64,000 nt of DNA from Streptomyces sp. NBC_01353 (GCF_036237275.1 NZ_CP108352.1:3534001-3598000); one strand, 5' to 3'; positions 40,747 to 50,118 are shown, numbered from the stretch's first letter. Notes: generated by a model from the letters alone, not told the origin. Numbers and translations: made by a program.

Positions 40747-43458
40747 TCAGCGGTTCGCTCGGTACGCCTTCACTGCCTGGTCGTAGATCTCCGACACCTT
40801 GTCCCGTTCGCTCTCCGGACCGATGACCTGCACCACGTGGTAGCGCCCGCCGTGGATCAGGGCGAGGTTGCGGACGAAGACGTCGCGACCGGTGGTGTCC
40901 TGCCAGGTGAACTGGCCCACCGCCATGGCCTGCTGACCGACGTCGATCCTGCGCAGCCCCGAGGCGCTGGACCAGGAGGAGTCCCGCCACGGCTGGAGCT
41001 CGCGCTCCTTGGTGCGCTGGTACGCCATCGGGTCGGAGCCGTTGGCCTGCACGGTGTCCCGGCCGGGGACGACGATCAGGGTGAAATCGCCACCGGTGTA
41101 GCGGACTTGTCCGGCATCGTTGATCGGGCTGCGACGCCAGTCCTTGGCGACACCGATCTGGAAGCCCTCCGGGTCCTTGCGCAGGGTGTATCCGGCGGCG
41201 AGGGCGGGTGTGCTGGGGTCGGCGGGCGGCGGGGTCGTCTTCGCGGCACTCGGCTTGGGGCTCTGCGTGGTGGGCGGGGCGGACTGGCCCGTGGGCTGCA
41301 GCCCGGCGGGCCGGTTCGAGGGGCGGCCGCCGGGCTGTTCGCCCTCGGCGCCTTCCTTGGGCATGAACATCACGGCGTAGGCGACCACGCCGGCGAGCAG
41401 CAGGAAGATGAGGAGCAGGAGCGCACGCCCGAGGGAGCGCGGGGAACGGGCGCCGCCGGTCGCGCGCGGAGCGCGGGGGGCACGCGGTGCGCGCTGCGGG
41501 AGTTCCTCGTGGAAGTACTCCTGGCGGAAGTCCTGACGCTGCTCGGCACGACGGCCGTCACGGCGGCCTTCCCTGAGGTCGGGACGGTGTTCCACACGGC
41601 GGTCGGGGCGTACGCCTCGGGGCTCCTTGCTCTTCCGGTGGCGATGACGGCCACCGGCCGCCCCCCCGCGGCGCCTGCGCACCAGCTCACCGCGGCGGCG
41701 CACGACGGGCAGACGGGTCGCGTCCACGGCGGGCAGCGGCACGATCCCCAGGCCGGCCTCGGGCTCCGGGGCGGACCGTACGAGGGAGCGCAGCCAGCCG
41801 CTCAGCTCCTCGAAGTCGGGGCGCTCGGTGGGGTCCTGGCGCAGCAGGGACTCGACGACCGGGCGCAGCGGGCCGCACTCCTCCGCGAAGGCGGGGGGCT
41901 CGGCGCAGACGAGCTGGACGAGCTCGGCGGCGTTGTCCTCGGGGTACGGGGCATGGCCCTGGACCGCGCGGTAGAGCAGCGCGCCGAGCGCCCAGAGGTC
42001 GGTGGCGGGGCCGATGGGCGGGGCGAGCCGCCAGTTCTCGTGGACCGGCCCCGCCTGTTCGGGCGCCCAGCGTTCGGTGACGGCGCCGACGACCGCGATC
42101 CGGGCCTGGCGGGCCCGCTCGCCCGCGAGGCGGGTGGCCGGGCCGCGGTAGACGCTCGCGGTACCGGTCGCCTCGGCGGCATCGCCCCAGCCTCCGGAGG
42201 CGGGTGCCGGTACGGGTACGGGCGGCTGGGGGGCGGGCGCGGGGGTGTAGCCGGCCGGGAGGGCGGGGAGCGCCGGGCCGGGAGTGGAGCCGCCGCCCGC
42301 GGGGACGGGGCCGGAGCTGTCGCGCGAGGCATGGGGTCCGTCGCTCCAGGATCCGGCGAGCAACGCGCGCGGCGGCCCGCCGCCTTCGGTCCCGTACCCC
42401 TTCCGGTACGGGGCCGGGTACTCGTCGTCGGTGTCGTCCTCGTCGTCCTCGTCCGCGGCCTGGGACCACCACTGCGGCTCCGGGCCCAGGCCCTGGGCGG
42501 GAGCCGTGGGAAGCGCGGGTGACCCTTCGGGGTCGGGCTCCGGCTCGGGGCTCGGGCGCTGGACCGGGACGGCCCCGGTGTCGCCGATCCGCGCCGCGGC
42601 GCGCGCTCCCGCGCGGTAGGCGGCGATGGCACCCGCACGGGCGGCCCGTACGTCCCCCGCGGCCGGTCCCGTTCCCGGCAGTTCGGGTCGCGAGCCCGCC
42701 TCGATCTCCGTACGTCCGCGTGCTTCGGGCACGACCGTGTCCGGCTCGGGTTCCTCCTCGGCGGAGGGCCCGACCGCCGGTCGATCCTCGTACGAGGGCC
42801 CGACCGCGGGGCGCTCCTCGTACGGAGGCGCGTAACCGGCACCGGTCCCGCGCTCGTCCTCCTCGGCGAGCGGCACCGGTGCGTAGCCGCACAGGGCCTC
42901 CTCCGCCGCGCCGGCCGCCAGGCCGGTCAGCACCACGCGGCCGTCGTCGCAGACGAGCACGGTGCGGGTGGTGATGTTCCGGTGGGTCCAGCCGTGCGCG
43001 TGCAGGGCGCGCAGGGCGGTCAGGACGTCGGAGCCGATCTCGGCCGCGCGGTACGGGCTGAGCGGGCGCTCGACGAGCAGCGCGGCCAACGGCCTGGCTC
43101 CGACCAGTTCACTCACTATCCACAAGGAGCCGGCCTCCGCGAACACGTCGAAGACCTGGTCGAGGCGGGGGTGGTCGGGGATCTGCGCGGCGGCCTGCGC
43201 CGCCTCGACGGCGCGCCGCACCGCGGGGTCGGCAGGCCTGCGGGTCGCCCCGCCGTGGCCGCGGTCCGGCCGGTAGCCGGAGCCGTCGGCGTCGAGGAAC
43301 TCGGCGTCGACCACCTCGGGCAACGGCACCTGGCGGACACGGACTTCCTGCCCGCTGTAGGTGTCGAAGGCCCGGGTCTCCACGAGCTCATGGGCGTCCG
43401 AGGGAGACACAGGCAGGCGGTATCGCTCGGCGAGCACCCTTCCCGCGTAGTCCTCCAC
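40747..43458 (-). CDS. Membrane pseudokinase with protein-kinase-like domain (middle of the cluster)
   Basis: The 903-residue protein has a kinase-like N-terminal domain, but every catalytic motif is lost. There is no Gly-loop, VAVK is VRVRQV (R42), the HRD loop is THRNITTRTVLV (N161) and DFG is LTGLAA (T178). A second lobe appears far downstream (ATDLWALGALLYRAVQGHAP and EECGPLRPVVESLLRQDPTE), separated by a 270-residue acidic/Pro insert. A transmembrane helix follows near residue 690 (LLLLIFLLLAGVVAYAVMFM), then an outer domain related to the two neighbours. GTG 43458 lies 4 nt after GGGGAGG. It may scaffold or regulate the flanking kinases. Confidence 0.88.
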   Translation of the reverse strand: MEDYAGRVLAERYRLPVSPSDAHELVETRAFDTYSGQEVRVRQVPLPEVVDAEFLDADGSGYRPDRGHGGATRRPADPAVRRAVEAAQAAAQIPDHPRLDQVFDVFAEAGSLWIVSELVGARPLAALLVERPLSPYRAAEIGSDVLTALRALHAHGWTHRNITTRTVLVCDDGRVVLTGLAAGAAEEALCGYAPVPLAEEDERGTGAGYAPPYEERPAVGPSYEDRPAVGPSAEEEPEPDTVVPEARGRTEIEAGSRPELPGTGPAAGDVRAARAGAIAAYRAGARAAARIGDTGAVPVQRPSPEPEPDPEGSPALPTAPAQGLGPEPQWWSQAADEDDEDDTDDEYPAPYRKGYGTEGGGPPRALLAGSWSDGPHASRDSSGPVPAGGGSTPGPALPALPAGYTPAPAPQPPVPVPAPASGGWGDAAEATGTASVYRGPATRLAGERARQARIAVVGAVTERWAPEQAGPVHENWRLAPPIGPATDLWALGALLYRAVQGHAPYPEDNAAELVQLVCAEPPAFAEECGPLRPVVESLLRQDPTERPDFEELSGWLRSLVRSAPEPEAGLGIVPLPAVDATRLPVVRRRGELVRRRRGGAAGGRHRHRKSKEPRGVRPDRRVEHRPDLREGRRDGRRAEQRQDFRQEYFHEELPQRAPRAPRAPRATGGARSPRSLGRALLLLIFLLLAGVVAYAVMFMPKEGAEGEQPGGRPSNRPAGLQPTGQSAPPTTQSPKPSAAKTTPPPADPSTPALAAGYTLRKDPEGFQIGVAKDWRRSPINDAGQVRYTGGDFTLIVVPGRDTVQANGSDPMAYQRTKERELQPWRDSSWSSASGLRRIDVGQQAMAVGQFTWQDTTGRDVFVRNLALIHGGRYHVVQVIGPESERDKVSEIYDQAVKAYRANR

Positions 43459-43502
43459 GACGCCTCCCCACCGAGCGCGCTGTCCCCCAGGTCCCACCTA
43501 CC

Positions 43503-43537
43503 CCGTGGGATCCCGTTCAGCTCATGGGATCCCACGG
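43503..43537 (-). terminator. Hairpin between the first kinase and the pseudokinase gene
   Basis: Perfect 12-bp arms CCGTGGGATCCC and GGGATCCCACGG with an 11-nt loop, about 100 bp past the stop of the first kinase on the minus strand. It suggests separate transcription of the two genes. Confidence 0.6.
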
Positions 43538-43633
43538 ATCGCGCGAAACCGTCAATTCCGGTCCGGGCCTGTGCAGTTAACGGCTCTGTTCGACTGCGTA
43601 CGGTCCGCGACCTCTCACGATACGTGGCGCCGG

Positions 43634-46090
43634 TCAGTCCTTGGGGCTGAACGTGGCGAACGCCGTGTCCCGCAGCGTCTTGCACGCGGGGGCGTCCCAC
43701 TCGTCCGCCTTGCAGCTGATCATGATCGAGTAGCCGCGCTTGGCGTCCACCTTGAAGCCCCGGTTCAGTATCCGGATCTTCATGCCCTTCTCGGTGCGCT
43801 CGAACTCCCAGTCCGCGACGGTCGGATAACCCTTGTACGAGACGGGCCTGATGCCGATGTGCCGGTATCCGTTGCTGGTGGCGGCGACGCCGGCCATGGC
43901 AGCGGACCACGCGCTGGCCGCGTCGTCCTTGGGGCTGCTGTTGAAGTCGACCTGGACACGCGGGTAACCACCGTCCGCGTTGAATATCCCGCCCGAGTTC
44001 CGGCCGGCGATGCCGTTGAGCCGGAAGGAGGCCGGCATCGCCATGGTGAAGTGGAAGCGGTCGTTGGTCACCATCGTGTAGCCGGCGGGCAGCTGCGTGC
44101 CACCGGCTCCGGGCGCGGCGGTGCCCGGCGTCCCGGAGGGCGTACCGCTCTGCTCGCCCGAGCCCGAACCGGAGCCCGAGCCGCCGGGCTGGTCACCGCC
44201 CTGCTGGCCGGGGTCGCTCGGCGTCGTGCCCTGGTTCTGGCCGTCGCCGTTCCCGGCCGTGGCGCCGGCCGAGGTCACCTTGTCCCCGCTGCCCTTGCCA
44301 CCGCCCTTGTTGTCCTTGCCGTCCTCGTCGCCGTTCAGCGCGACGGCCAGGATCGTGCCGAGGAGGGCCAGGACCACGACCGCGGCGATGATCACCAGGG
44401 TCCGGCGCGGCACGACGTCGGTGAGCGAGGCCCGCGGCTGCGCCGGCCGGTTCCCGCCCTGGAGCGGCTCCGGCTTCGGCTTGGCCTTCTGCTCGGGCTT
44501 TGCCGAGGCGGCCGCGTTCCGTACGGACCTCAGCGCCCCGCGCACGCGGTCGGCGGCCGCGTCGGCGCCCTTCTCCTTCGTGGAGGACGGCGCGAACGGC
44601 GGCGTGGGCGGAAGCGGCGGAAGCGGCACCACTCGGGTGGCCTCCGGAGACGGCTCGGGCTCGGGCACGGGTGCGTCGAGCACGGCCCGCAGCAGCACCC
44701 GGGCACCCGCGTCGTCGAGGCGCTGGGCGGGGTCCTTGGCGAGCAGGCCGTAGATGACCTTCTCCAGGAGCGGCCCCGCGTTCTTCGGCGGGTCGACGGA
44801 CTCGGTCATCACGGCAGTGAGCGTCGCGATCGCGGAGCCCTTGTCGTACGGCGGGCTGCCCTCGACGCTCGCGTACAGCAGTCCGCCCAGCGACCACATG
44901 TCGGCGGCGGGGCCGGGCTTGTGGCCGCGGGCCCGCTCGGGCGAGATGTACGAGGGGGCGCCGACGAGCATGCCGGTGGAGGTGATCGACGGGTCGCCCT
45001 CCACCTGGGCGATGCCGAAGTCGGTGAGGACGACCCGGCCGTCCCCGCCGATCAGCACGTTGGACGGCTTCACGTCGCGGTGCAGGATGCCCTCGCGGTG
45101 CGCGGAGCGCAGCACGTCGAGGATCGCGAGGCCGACCTCGGCGGCGCGGTGCGGGGTGAGCGTGCCGTCCTCGCGCACGGCGTCGGCGAGGGACTTGCCC
45201 TCGATGAGCTCCATGACGATCCAGGGACGGTCGTCCTCGTCGACGACGTCGTAGACGGTCACGGCGCCGTTGTTACGGATCCGGGCGATGGCCTTGGCCT
45301 CGCGCAGGGTCCGGGTGATGAGGCGTCGCTTCTCTTCCTCGTCGATGCTGTTGGGGAACCGCAGTTCCTTGACGGCGACGGTGCGCCCGAGGGTCTCGTC
45401 GACCGCGCGCCACACCGTGCCCATGCCGCCACGCCCGAGCACCACGCCCAGCCGGTACCGCCCGGCCAGCAGACGCCCCTCGGCCGTAGCCGCCGCGCTC
45501 CCGGCCGCTCCGGAGCGCCCCGCGCCCCCGGCCTTCTTGAGCACCGGCGCGTCGGCCTTGGGCGCCGCGTCCCGGGGCGCGTCCTTGGGCGCCTTGTCCT
45601 CAGGCGCCGCGTCCTTGGGCGCCTCGCCCTCGGGCGCCGCGTCCTCAGGCGCCGCGTCCTTGGGCGCCTTGTCCGCAGGCGCCGCGTCCTTGGGCGCGGC
45701 GTCCTTGGGCGCCGCGTCCTTGGGCGCCTTGTCCGCAGGCGCCGCGTCCTTGGGCGCCTTGTCCGCAGGCGCCGCGTCCTTGGGCGCGGCGCTCTTTGGC
45801 GCCTCGCCCTCGGCCGCCTCGGCCTTGGACGCGCCACCCTCGGGTGTCCCGCCCTTCGACTCAGCGCCCTTGGCCGCCCCGTCCTCGGGCGTCGAGTCGG
45901 ACTCGACCCCCGCCGTGCCACCGGTCCCGGTGGACTCGGCCGACGTGGACGAATCCTTACCGGACGTCACACCCGGCTCCGCCTCACGCGCCGCTGGAAC
46001 CACACCTCGGTCGCCGTCGGTTCCGGCACCCGCTGCGGCGTTCCGCCGAGGGTCCCGCGCCGTGTCCCGCGACTGCTCCGCCTCCGACAT
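43634..46090 (-). CDS. Membrane serine/threonine protein kinase (first of the cluster)
   Basis: The 818-residue kinase has intact motifs: GRYRLGVVLGRGGMGTVWRA, the Lys in TVAVKELRFP, ILHRDVKPSNVLIG, VVLTDFGIAQVEG and PSYISPERARG. Unusually, about 210 residues precede the kinase domain, with a run of APKDAAPADKAP-type repeats (roughly residues 80-190). After the kinase come a Pro/Lys linker, a transmembrane helix (TLVIIAAVVVLALLGTILAV), a Gly/Ser-rich stretch and an outer beta-rich domain. ATG 46090 (MSEAEQSRDT) has AGAGGGGA 4 nt upstream. Confidence 0.93.
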   Translation of the reverse strand: MSEAEQSRDTARDPRRNAAAGAGTDGDRGVVPAAREAEPGVTSGKDSSTSAESTGTGGTAGVESDSTPEDGAAKGAESKGGTPEGGASKAEAAEGEAPKSAAPKDAAPADKAPKDAAPADKAPKDAAPKDAAPKDAAPADKAPKDAAPEDAAPEGEAPKDAAPEDKAPKDAPRDAAPKADAPVLKKAGGAGRSGAAGSAAATAEGRLLAGRYRLGVVLGRGGMGTVWRAVDETLGRTVAVKELRFPNSIDEEEKRRLITRTLREAKAIARIRNNGAVTVYDVVDEDDRPWIVMELIEGKSLADAVREDGTLTPHRAAEVGLAILDVLRSAHREGILHRDVKPSNVLIGGDGRVVLTDFGIAQVEGDPSITSTGMLVGAPSYISPERARGHKPGPAADMWSLGGLLYASVEGSPPYDKGSAIATLTAVMTESVDPPKNAGPLLEKVIYGLLAKDPAQRLDDAGARVLLRAVLDAPVPEPEPSPEATRVVPLPPLPPTPPFAPSSTKEKGADAAADRVRGALRSVRNAAASAKPEQKAKPKPEPLQGGNRPAQPRASLTDVVPRRTLVIIAAVVVLALLGTILAVALNGDEDGKDNKGGGKGSGDKVTSAGATAGNGDGQNQGTTPSDPGQQGGDQPGGSGSGSGSGEQSGTPSGTPGTAAPGAGGTQLPAGYTMVTNDRFHFTMAMPASFRLNGIAGRNSGGIFNADGGYPRVQVDFNSSPKDDAASAWSAAMAGVAATSNGYRHIGIRPVSYKGYPTVADWEFERTEKGMKIRILNRGFKVDAKRGYSIMISCKADEWDAPACKTLRDTAFATFSPKD
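45590..45800. repeat. 15-bp/30-bp in-frame repeats in the kinase N-terminal tail
   Basis: Repeats of GGCGCCGCGTCCTTG and GGCGCCTTGTCCGCA alternate and encode Lys/Asp/Ala/Pro pentapeptides. Expansion or contraction would keep the reading frame. Confidence 0.85.
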
Positions 46091-46329
46091 GCGTCCCCTC
46101 TGCGATCCCTGATCTCCGCCCGCGTCCGCCGCTTCCCGCGCGATGCGGTAACCCACCCTGGAAGAGAGCTCATTGTCTCTCACGCAGGGACCGATACCGA
46201 TCCCGGGTCCGCACTCCGAGAGGACGGCCCCGGAGGAAAGCGCTCCCACCATGGCACCCGACGCCGAGGCAACCCTCTCGGGTTCCCCGTCCGTACGAAC
46301 AGGATGCCGCAACCTCCCCCAAGGAGCCC

Positions 46330-46354
46330 CACCGGCGGACCACTTCTGCCGGTG
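46330..46354 (-). terminator. Weak hairpin right after the glpD stop
   Basis: CACCGGC-N11-GCCGGTG, 3 bp beyond the stop codon on the minus strand; stem of 7 bp only. Confidence 0.35.
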
Positions 46355-46356
46355 CG

Positions 46357-48063
46357 TCAGATCGGAACGATGTCCGGAGCTCCGAGCCGAGCCGCGTCCG
46401 CCGTCAGGTCGTCCGGCTGCCGTTGCGACTCCCGCTCCGCCTCCACCCGCTTGTCATAGTGCTCGATCTCCTTCTCGATCTGGTTCTCGTCCCAGCCCAG
46501 CACCGGCGCCATCAACTCCGCGCACTCCCGGGCGCTGCGCGTCCCCCGGTCGAAGGTCTCGATCGAGATCCGGGTGCGCCGGGTCAGTACGTCGTCGAGG
46601 TGCCTGGCGCCTTCGTGCGAGGCCGCGTAGACGACCTCGGCGCGCAGATAGTCCTCGGCCCCGGTCAGCGGTTCGGCGAGACTCGGGTCGGCGGCGATGA
46701 GCTCCAGGACCTCCTCCGTCAGCGACCCGAACCGGTTGAGCAGATGCTCGACACGCACCACGTGGAGGCCCGTCCGGGCGGCGATCCTGGCCCGCGCGTT
46801 CCACAGCGCCTTGTATCCCTCGGCGCCCAGGAGCGGGATGTCCTCGGTGACGCAGGCCGCGACCCGCTGGTCGAGGGCGTGGACGGCCTCGTCCACGGCG
46901 TCCTTTGCCATCACGCGGTAGGTCGTGTACTTGCCGCCGGCCACGACCACGAGGCCGGGGACCGGGTGCGCGACGGTGTGCTCGCGAGAGAGCTTGCTCG
47001 TGGCGTCCGACTCGCCCGCCAGCAGAGGCCGCAGCCCTGCGTAGACCCCCTGGACGTCGTCCCTGGTGAGCGGCACCGCCAGGACGCTGTTCACATGCTC
47101 CAGGAGATAGTCGATGTCGGCGCTGGAGGCGGCCGGGTGGGCCTTGTCCAGGTCCCAGTCGGTGTCCGTCGTGCCGATGATCCAGTGCCGTCCCCACGGG
47201 ATCACGAACAGCACGGACTTCTCTGTCCGCAGGATCAGTCCGGTATTCGAGTGAATCCGGTCCTTGGGCACCACCAGGTGGATGCCCTTCGACGCCCGTA
47301 CATGGAACTGCCCCCGCTCCCCGATGAGCGCCTGGGTGTCGTCCGTCCACACCCCGGTCGCGTTCACGAGCTGCTTGGCCCGGATCTCGTACTCCCCGCC
47401 GGCCTCCACGTCCTGGACGCGCGCGCCGACGACCCGCTCGCCCTCGCGCAGGAAGCCGATCACCCGCGCGCGGCTGGCGACCTTCGTGCCGTAACTCGCG
47501 GCGGTCCGCACGAGCGTGGCGACGAAACGGGCGTCGTCCATCTGGGCGTCGTAGTACTGCAACGCCCCGACCAGGGAGTCCTTCTTCAGACAGGGCGCCA
47601 CCCGCAGGGCGTTGCGCCGGGAGAGGTGGCGGTGGATCGGCAGGCCTCGGCCGTGGCCCGAGGAGACGGACATCGCGTCGTACAACGCGACGCCCGAGCC
47701 CGCGTAGAGCCGCTCCCAGCCCTTGTGCTGCAAGGGGTAGAGGAAGGGCACCGGCTTCACCAGGTGGGGTGCGAGCCGCTCCAGGAGCAGCCCGCGCTCC
47801 TTCAGCGCCTCCCGCACCAGCGCGAAGTCCAGCATCTCGAGATAGCGCAGACCGCCGTGGATGAGCTTGCTCGACCGGCTGGACGTGCCGGACGCCCAGT
47901 CCCGGGCCTCCACGAGGCCGGTCGAGAGGCCTCTCGTGGCCGCGTCGAGCGCGGTCCCGGCGCCGACCACTCCGGCGCCCACGACCAGCACGTCCAGCTC
48001 GCGCTCGGCCATCCCCGCGAGCGCTTCGGCGCGCTCGGCGGGTCCCAGTGTCGCTGTCCTCAC
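46357..48063 (-). CDS. glpD: FAD-dependent glycerol-3-phosphate dehydrogenase
   Basis: GlpD oxidises glycerol-3-phosphate to dihydroxyacetone phosphate at the membrane and passes electrons to quinone. The 568 residues include the FAD motif VLVVGAGVVGAGTALDAATR, the family blocks SSRSSKLIHGGLRYLEMLDF and GIHLVVPKDRIHSNTGLILR, and HWIIGTTDTDWD. GTG 48063 (VRTATLGPAE) is chosen because GGGAGG lies 5 nt upstream; the frame continues 25 codons further without support. It does not sit beside glpF/glpK here. Confidence 0.95.
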   Translation of the reverse strand: MRTATLGPAERAEALAGMAERELDVLVVGAGVVGAGTALDAATRGLSTGLVEARDWASGTSSRSSKLIHGGLRYLEMLDFALVREALKERGLLLERLAPHLVKPVPFLYPLQHKGWERLYAGSGVALYDAMSVSSGHGRGLPIHRHLSRRNALRVAPCLKKDSLVGALQYYDAQMDDARFVATLVRTAASYGTKVASRARVIGFLREGERVVGARVQDVEAGGEYEIRAKQLVNATGVWTDDTQALIGERGQFHVRASKGIHLVVPKDRIHSNTGLILRTEKSVLFVIPWGRHWIIGTTDTDWDLDKAHPAASSADIDYLLEHVNSVLAVPLTRDDVQGVYAGLRPLLAGESDATSKLSREHTVAHPVPGLVVVAGGKYTTYRVMAKDAVDEAVHALDQRVAACVTEDIPLLGAEGYKALWNARARIAARTGLHVVRVEHLLNRFGSLTEEVLELIAADPSLAEPLTGAEDYLRAEVVYAASHEGARHLDDVLTRRTRISIETFDRGTRSARECAELMAPVLGWDENQIEKEIEHYDKRVEAERESQRQPDDLTADAARLGAPDIVPI

Positions 48064-48188
48064 CGCTGCCTCCCGTCGTCCCCCCGCGTGGTCGGGCTCA
48101 CAGACTCGATTCTGTCCCGGCCCTCCGACTTCAGCCACCGCCTGTGGATAACACTCGGCGACCTTCGGCCCCGCAATGCCGCGTATCG

Positions 48189-48215
48189 GTCATATTTACG
48201 CCTAGTCTGACATTG
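48189..48215. promoter_or_regulatory. AT-rich motif shared with the whiD upstream region
   Basis: GTCATATTTAC-N2-CTA-N4-GACA, 75-100 bp upstream of the nucleotide-sugar-dehydrogenase-like gene. The same string with the same spacing recurs at 55033 upstream of whiD. Confidence 0.5.
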
Positions 48216-48289
48216 CGCTCAACCCGTTCTGTCCACCGGGGTTGCGCATCTCGTCCCCTCCGGCTACTGGGAAGGACGGCCCACCCTTC

Positions 48290-49531
48290 ATGCCCGCTGA
48301 TCTCGCCGTCATCGGCCTCGGCCACCTCGGACTCCCCCTCGCCCAGGCCGCCATCGCCGCCGGCATCGACACCATCGGCTACGACACCGACCCGCGCCCC
48401 GTCACCGAACTCGCCGCCGGCCGCCCGCCCGTCGACGGCTCGCTCTCCGCGTCGGAGATCCGCCGGATGCTCTCGGGGGGCTTCCGGCCCACGACCAACC
48501 CCGCCGAACTCGGCCGGGTCCGCACGGCCGTCATCTGCGCCCCGACCCCACTCGGCCCCGACCGCACGCTCGACCTGACCGCCGTCGACGACGCCGCCCG
48601 CGCCCTCGCCGCCAAGCTGCGCCCCCACACGACGGTCCTGCTGGAGTCACCCGTCCCACCCGGCACCACCGAAGGTCTGCTGCGGGACCTCCTGGAGGAG
48701 GGCTCGGGGCTGCGCGCGGGACGCGACTTCCACCTCGCCTACTCCCCCGGCCGGCTCGACCCCGGAAACCGCGCCCAAGGCTTCGCCGGCACCCCCAAGG
48801 TCATCGGCGGCCTCACATCCGCCTGCCAGGAGTCCGCCGCCGCCTTCTACGGCCGGCTCACCGACAAGGTGGTACGCGCGCGTGGCCCGCGCGAGGCCGA
48901 GACCGTCAAGCTGCTCGAGACCAACTTCCGGCACGTCAACATCGCCCTCGTCAACGAGATGGCGGTGCTGTGCCATGAACTCGGCGTCGACCTCTGGGAC
49001 GTGATCCGCTGCGCCGAGACCAAACCCTTCGGCTTCCAGGCCTTCCGCCCCGGCCCCGGGGTGGGCGGCCACGGCGTCCCCGTCGACACCATCAGCACCC
49101 ACCGCCCGCTCCGCATGGTCGAACTGGCCGGCCAGGTCAACGAACGGATGCCGCAGTACGTCATCCAGCGCTGCGCCACCCTCCTCAACGAGCACGGCAA
49201 GTCGGCCCGAGGCGCGCGGGTCCTTCTGCTGGGGATCACGTACAAACCCGATCTCGCAGACCGCGAGGGCTCGCCTGCCGACGAGATCGCCCGGCGCCTC
49301 ATGGACCTGGGCGCGGTGGTCAGCTACCACGACCCCCATGTCCCGGACTGGCGTGTCCGCGACCTCCCGGTCCCCCGCGCGGACTCGCTCTACGAGGCCG
49401 CCGCCCACGCCGACCTGACGGTCCTTCTGCAACACCACCGCACCTACGACCTCCAGGGCCTCGCGGTGAAGGCCCAACTGCTCCTGGACACCCGCGGCGC
49501 CACGCCGGCGGGCGCGGCACACCGCCTCTGA
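48290..49531 (+). CDS. UDP-glucose/UDP-ManNAc dehydrogenase-like protein lacking catalytic residues
   Basis: The 413-residue protein follows the nucleotide-sugar dehydrogenase fold: Rossmann motif LAVIGLGHLGLPLAQAAIAA, central dimer helix ETVKLLETNFRHVNIALVNE, and a C-terminal sugar-binding domain with LLLGITYKPDLADREGSP. In active enzymes the hinge reads GVGGHCIPVDP with the nucleophilic Cys; here it is GPGVGGHGVPVDTIST with Gly262. The SPE catalytic glutamate is also replaced (AYSPGRLDPGN). NAD+ binding looks intact, but the two-step oxidation cannot proceed as usual. ATG 48290 has GGAAGGA about 14 nt upstream. Codon use is like the neighbours, so it is not decayed. Confidence 0.85.
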   Translation: MPADLAVIGLGHLGLPLAQAAIAAGIDTIGYDTDPRPVTELAAGRPPVDGSLSASEIRRMLSGGFRPTTNPAELGRVRTAVICAPTPLGPDRTLDLTAVDDAARALAAKLRPHTTVLLESPVPPGTTEGLLRDLLEEGSGLRAGRDFHLAYSPGRLDPGNRAQGFAGTPKVIGGLTSACQESAAAFYGRLTDKVVRARGPREAETVKLLETNFRHVNIALVNEMAVLCHELGVDLWDVIRCAETKPFGFQAFRPGPGVGGHGVPVDTISTHRPLRMVELAGQVNERMPQYVIQRCATLLNEHGKSARGARVLLLGITYKPDLADREGSPADEIARRLMDLGAVVSYHDPHVPDWRVRDLPVPRADSLYEAAAHADLTVLLQHHRTYDLQGLAVKAQLLLDTRGATPAGAAHRL

Positions 49532-49623
49532 ATTCCCGGAGGCGGCACGTCGGAGCGGACTGTTAGTCTCCGGTCTCTTCGCTCGCACATCCGTGCACAC
49601 GTGTCCCTGGGGGGATCAGCACC

Positions 49624-50115
49624 ATGTCTCAGCCCGTTCCGCCGCCCGGCAACCCCTTCGCCGACGGCGCCGCGCCCACCCCGTACCCGGCCACCCCGCC
49701 GCCGGCGCCGGCACGCAACAACGTGGGCCTCGGCCTCGTCGCCGCCCTGGTCGCGGCTCTCGTCGGCGCGGGCCTCTACGGCGGTCTCGCCGGGGCCGTC
49801 GACCGGGAGATCGGCTACGCCGCGGTGGGCGTCGGCATCCTCGTCGGCTTCGCCGCCGGCAAGGTCGGCGGCGCCAACCCGGCACTGCCGGTCGTCAGCG
49901 CCGCACTGTCCCTCGGGGCCGTCTACCTCGGCCAGCTTCTGGCGATCTCGATCATCCTCAGCAAGGAGCTGAACGTGTCCGCGTCGGACATGTTCTTCGA
50001 GCAGTTCGACCTCCTGACGGAGGTCTGGAGCGGGAGCAAGGACTTCATGACGTTCCTGTTCTTCGCCCTGGCCGCGTTCGCCGCGTTCGCGGGCTCGAAG
50101 AAGGCCGCCCAGTAA
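49624..50115 (+). CDS. Small integral membrane protein with Pro-rich N-terminus
   Basis: The 163-residue protein has a Pro/Ala-rich soluble start (MSQPVPPPGNPFADGAAPTP), then four hydrophobic segments: VGLGLVAALVAALVGAGLYG, IGYAAVGVGILVGFAAGKVG, VVSAALSLGAVYLGQLLAIS and FMTFLFFALAAFAAFAGSK. ATG 49624 has a GGGGGGATC site 6-8 nt upstream. It ends before a very strong terminator shared with guaB3. No function recognised. Confidence 0.82.
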   Translation: MSQPVPPPGNPFADGAAPTPYPATPPPAPARNNVGLGLVAALVAALVGAGLYGGLAGAVDREIGYAAVGVGILVGFAAGKVGGANPALPVVSAALSLGAVYLGQLLAISIILSKELNVSASDMFFEQFDLLTEVWSGSKDFMTFLFFALAAFAAFAGSKKAAQ

Positions 50116-50118
50116 CAG

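Noticed and set aside
46091-46312. N-terminal extension of the first kinase up to 46312
   Set aside because: ATG 46090 has a good ribosome site, and the extra 74 codons lack any kinase-like or export signal and lie in the glpD-kinase spacer.
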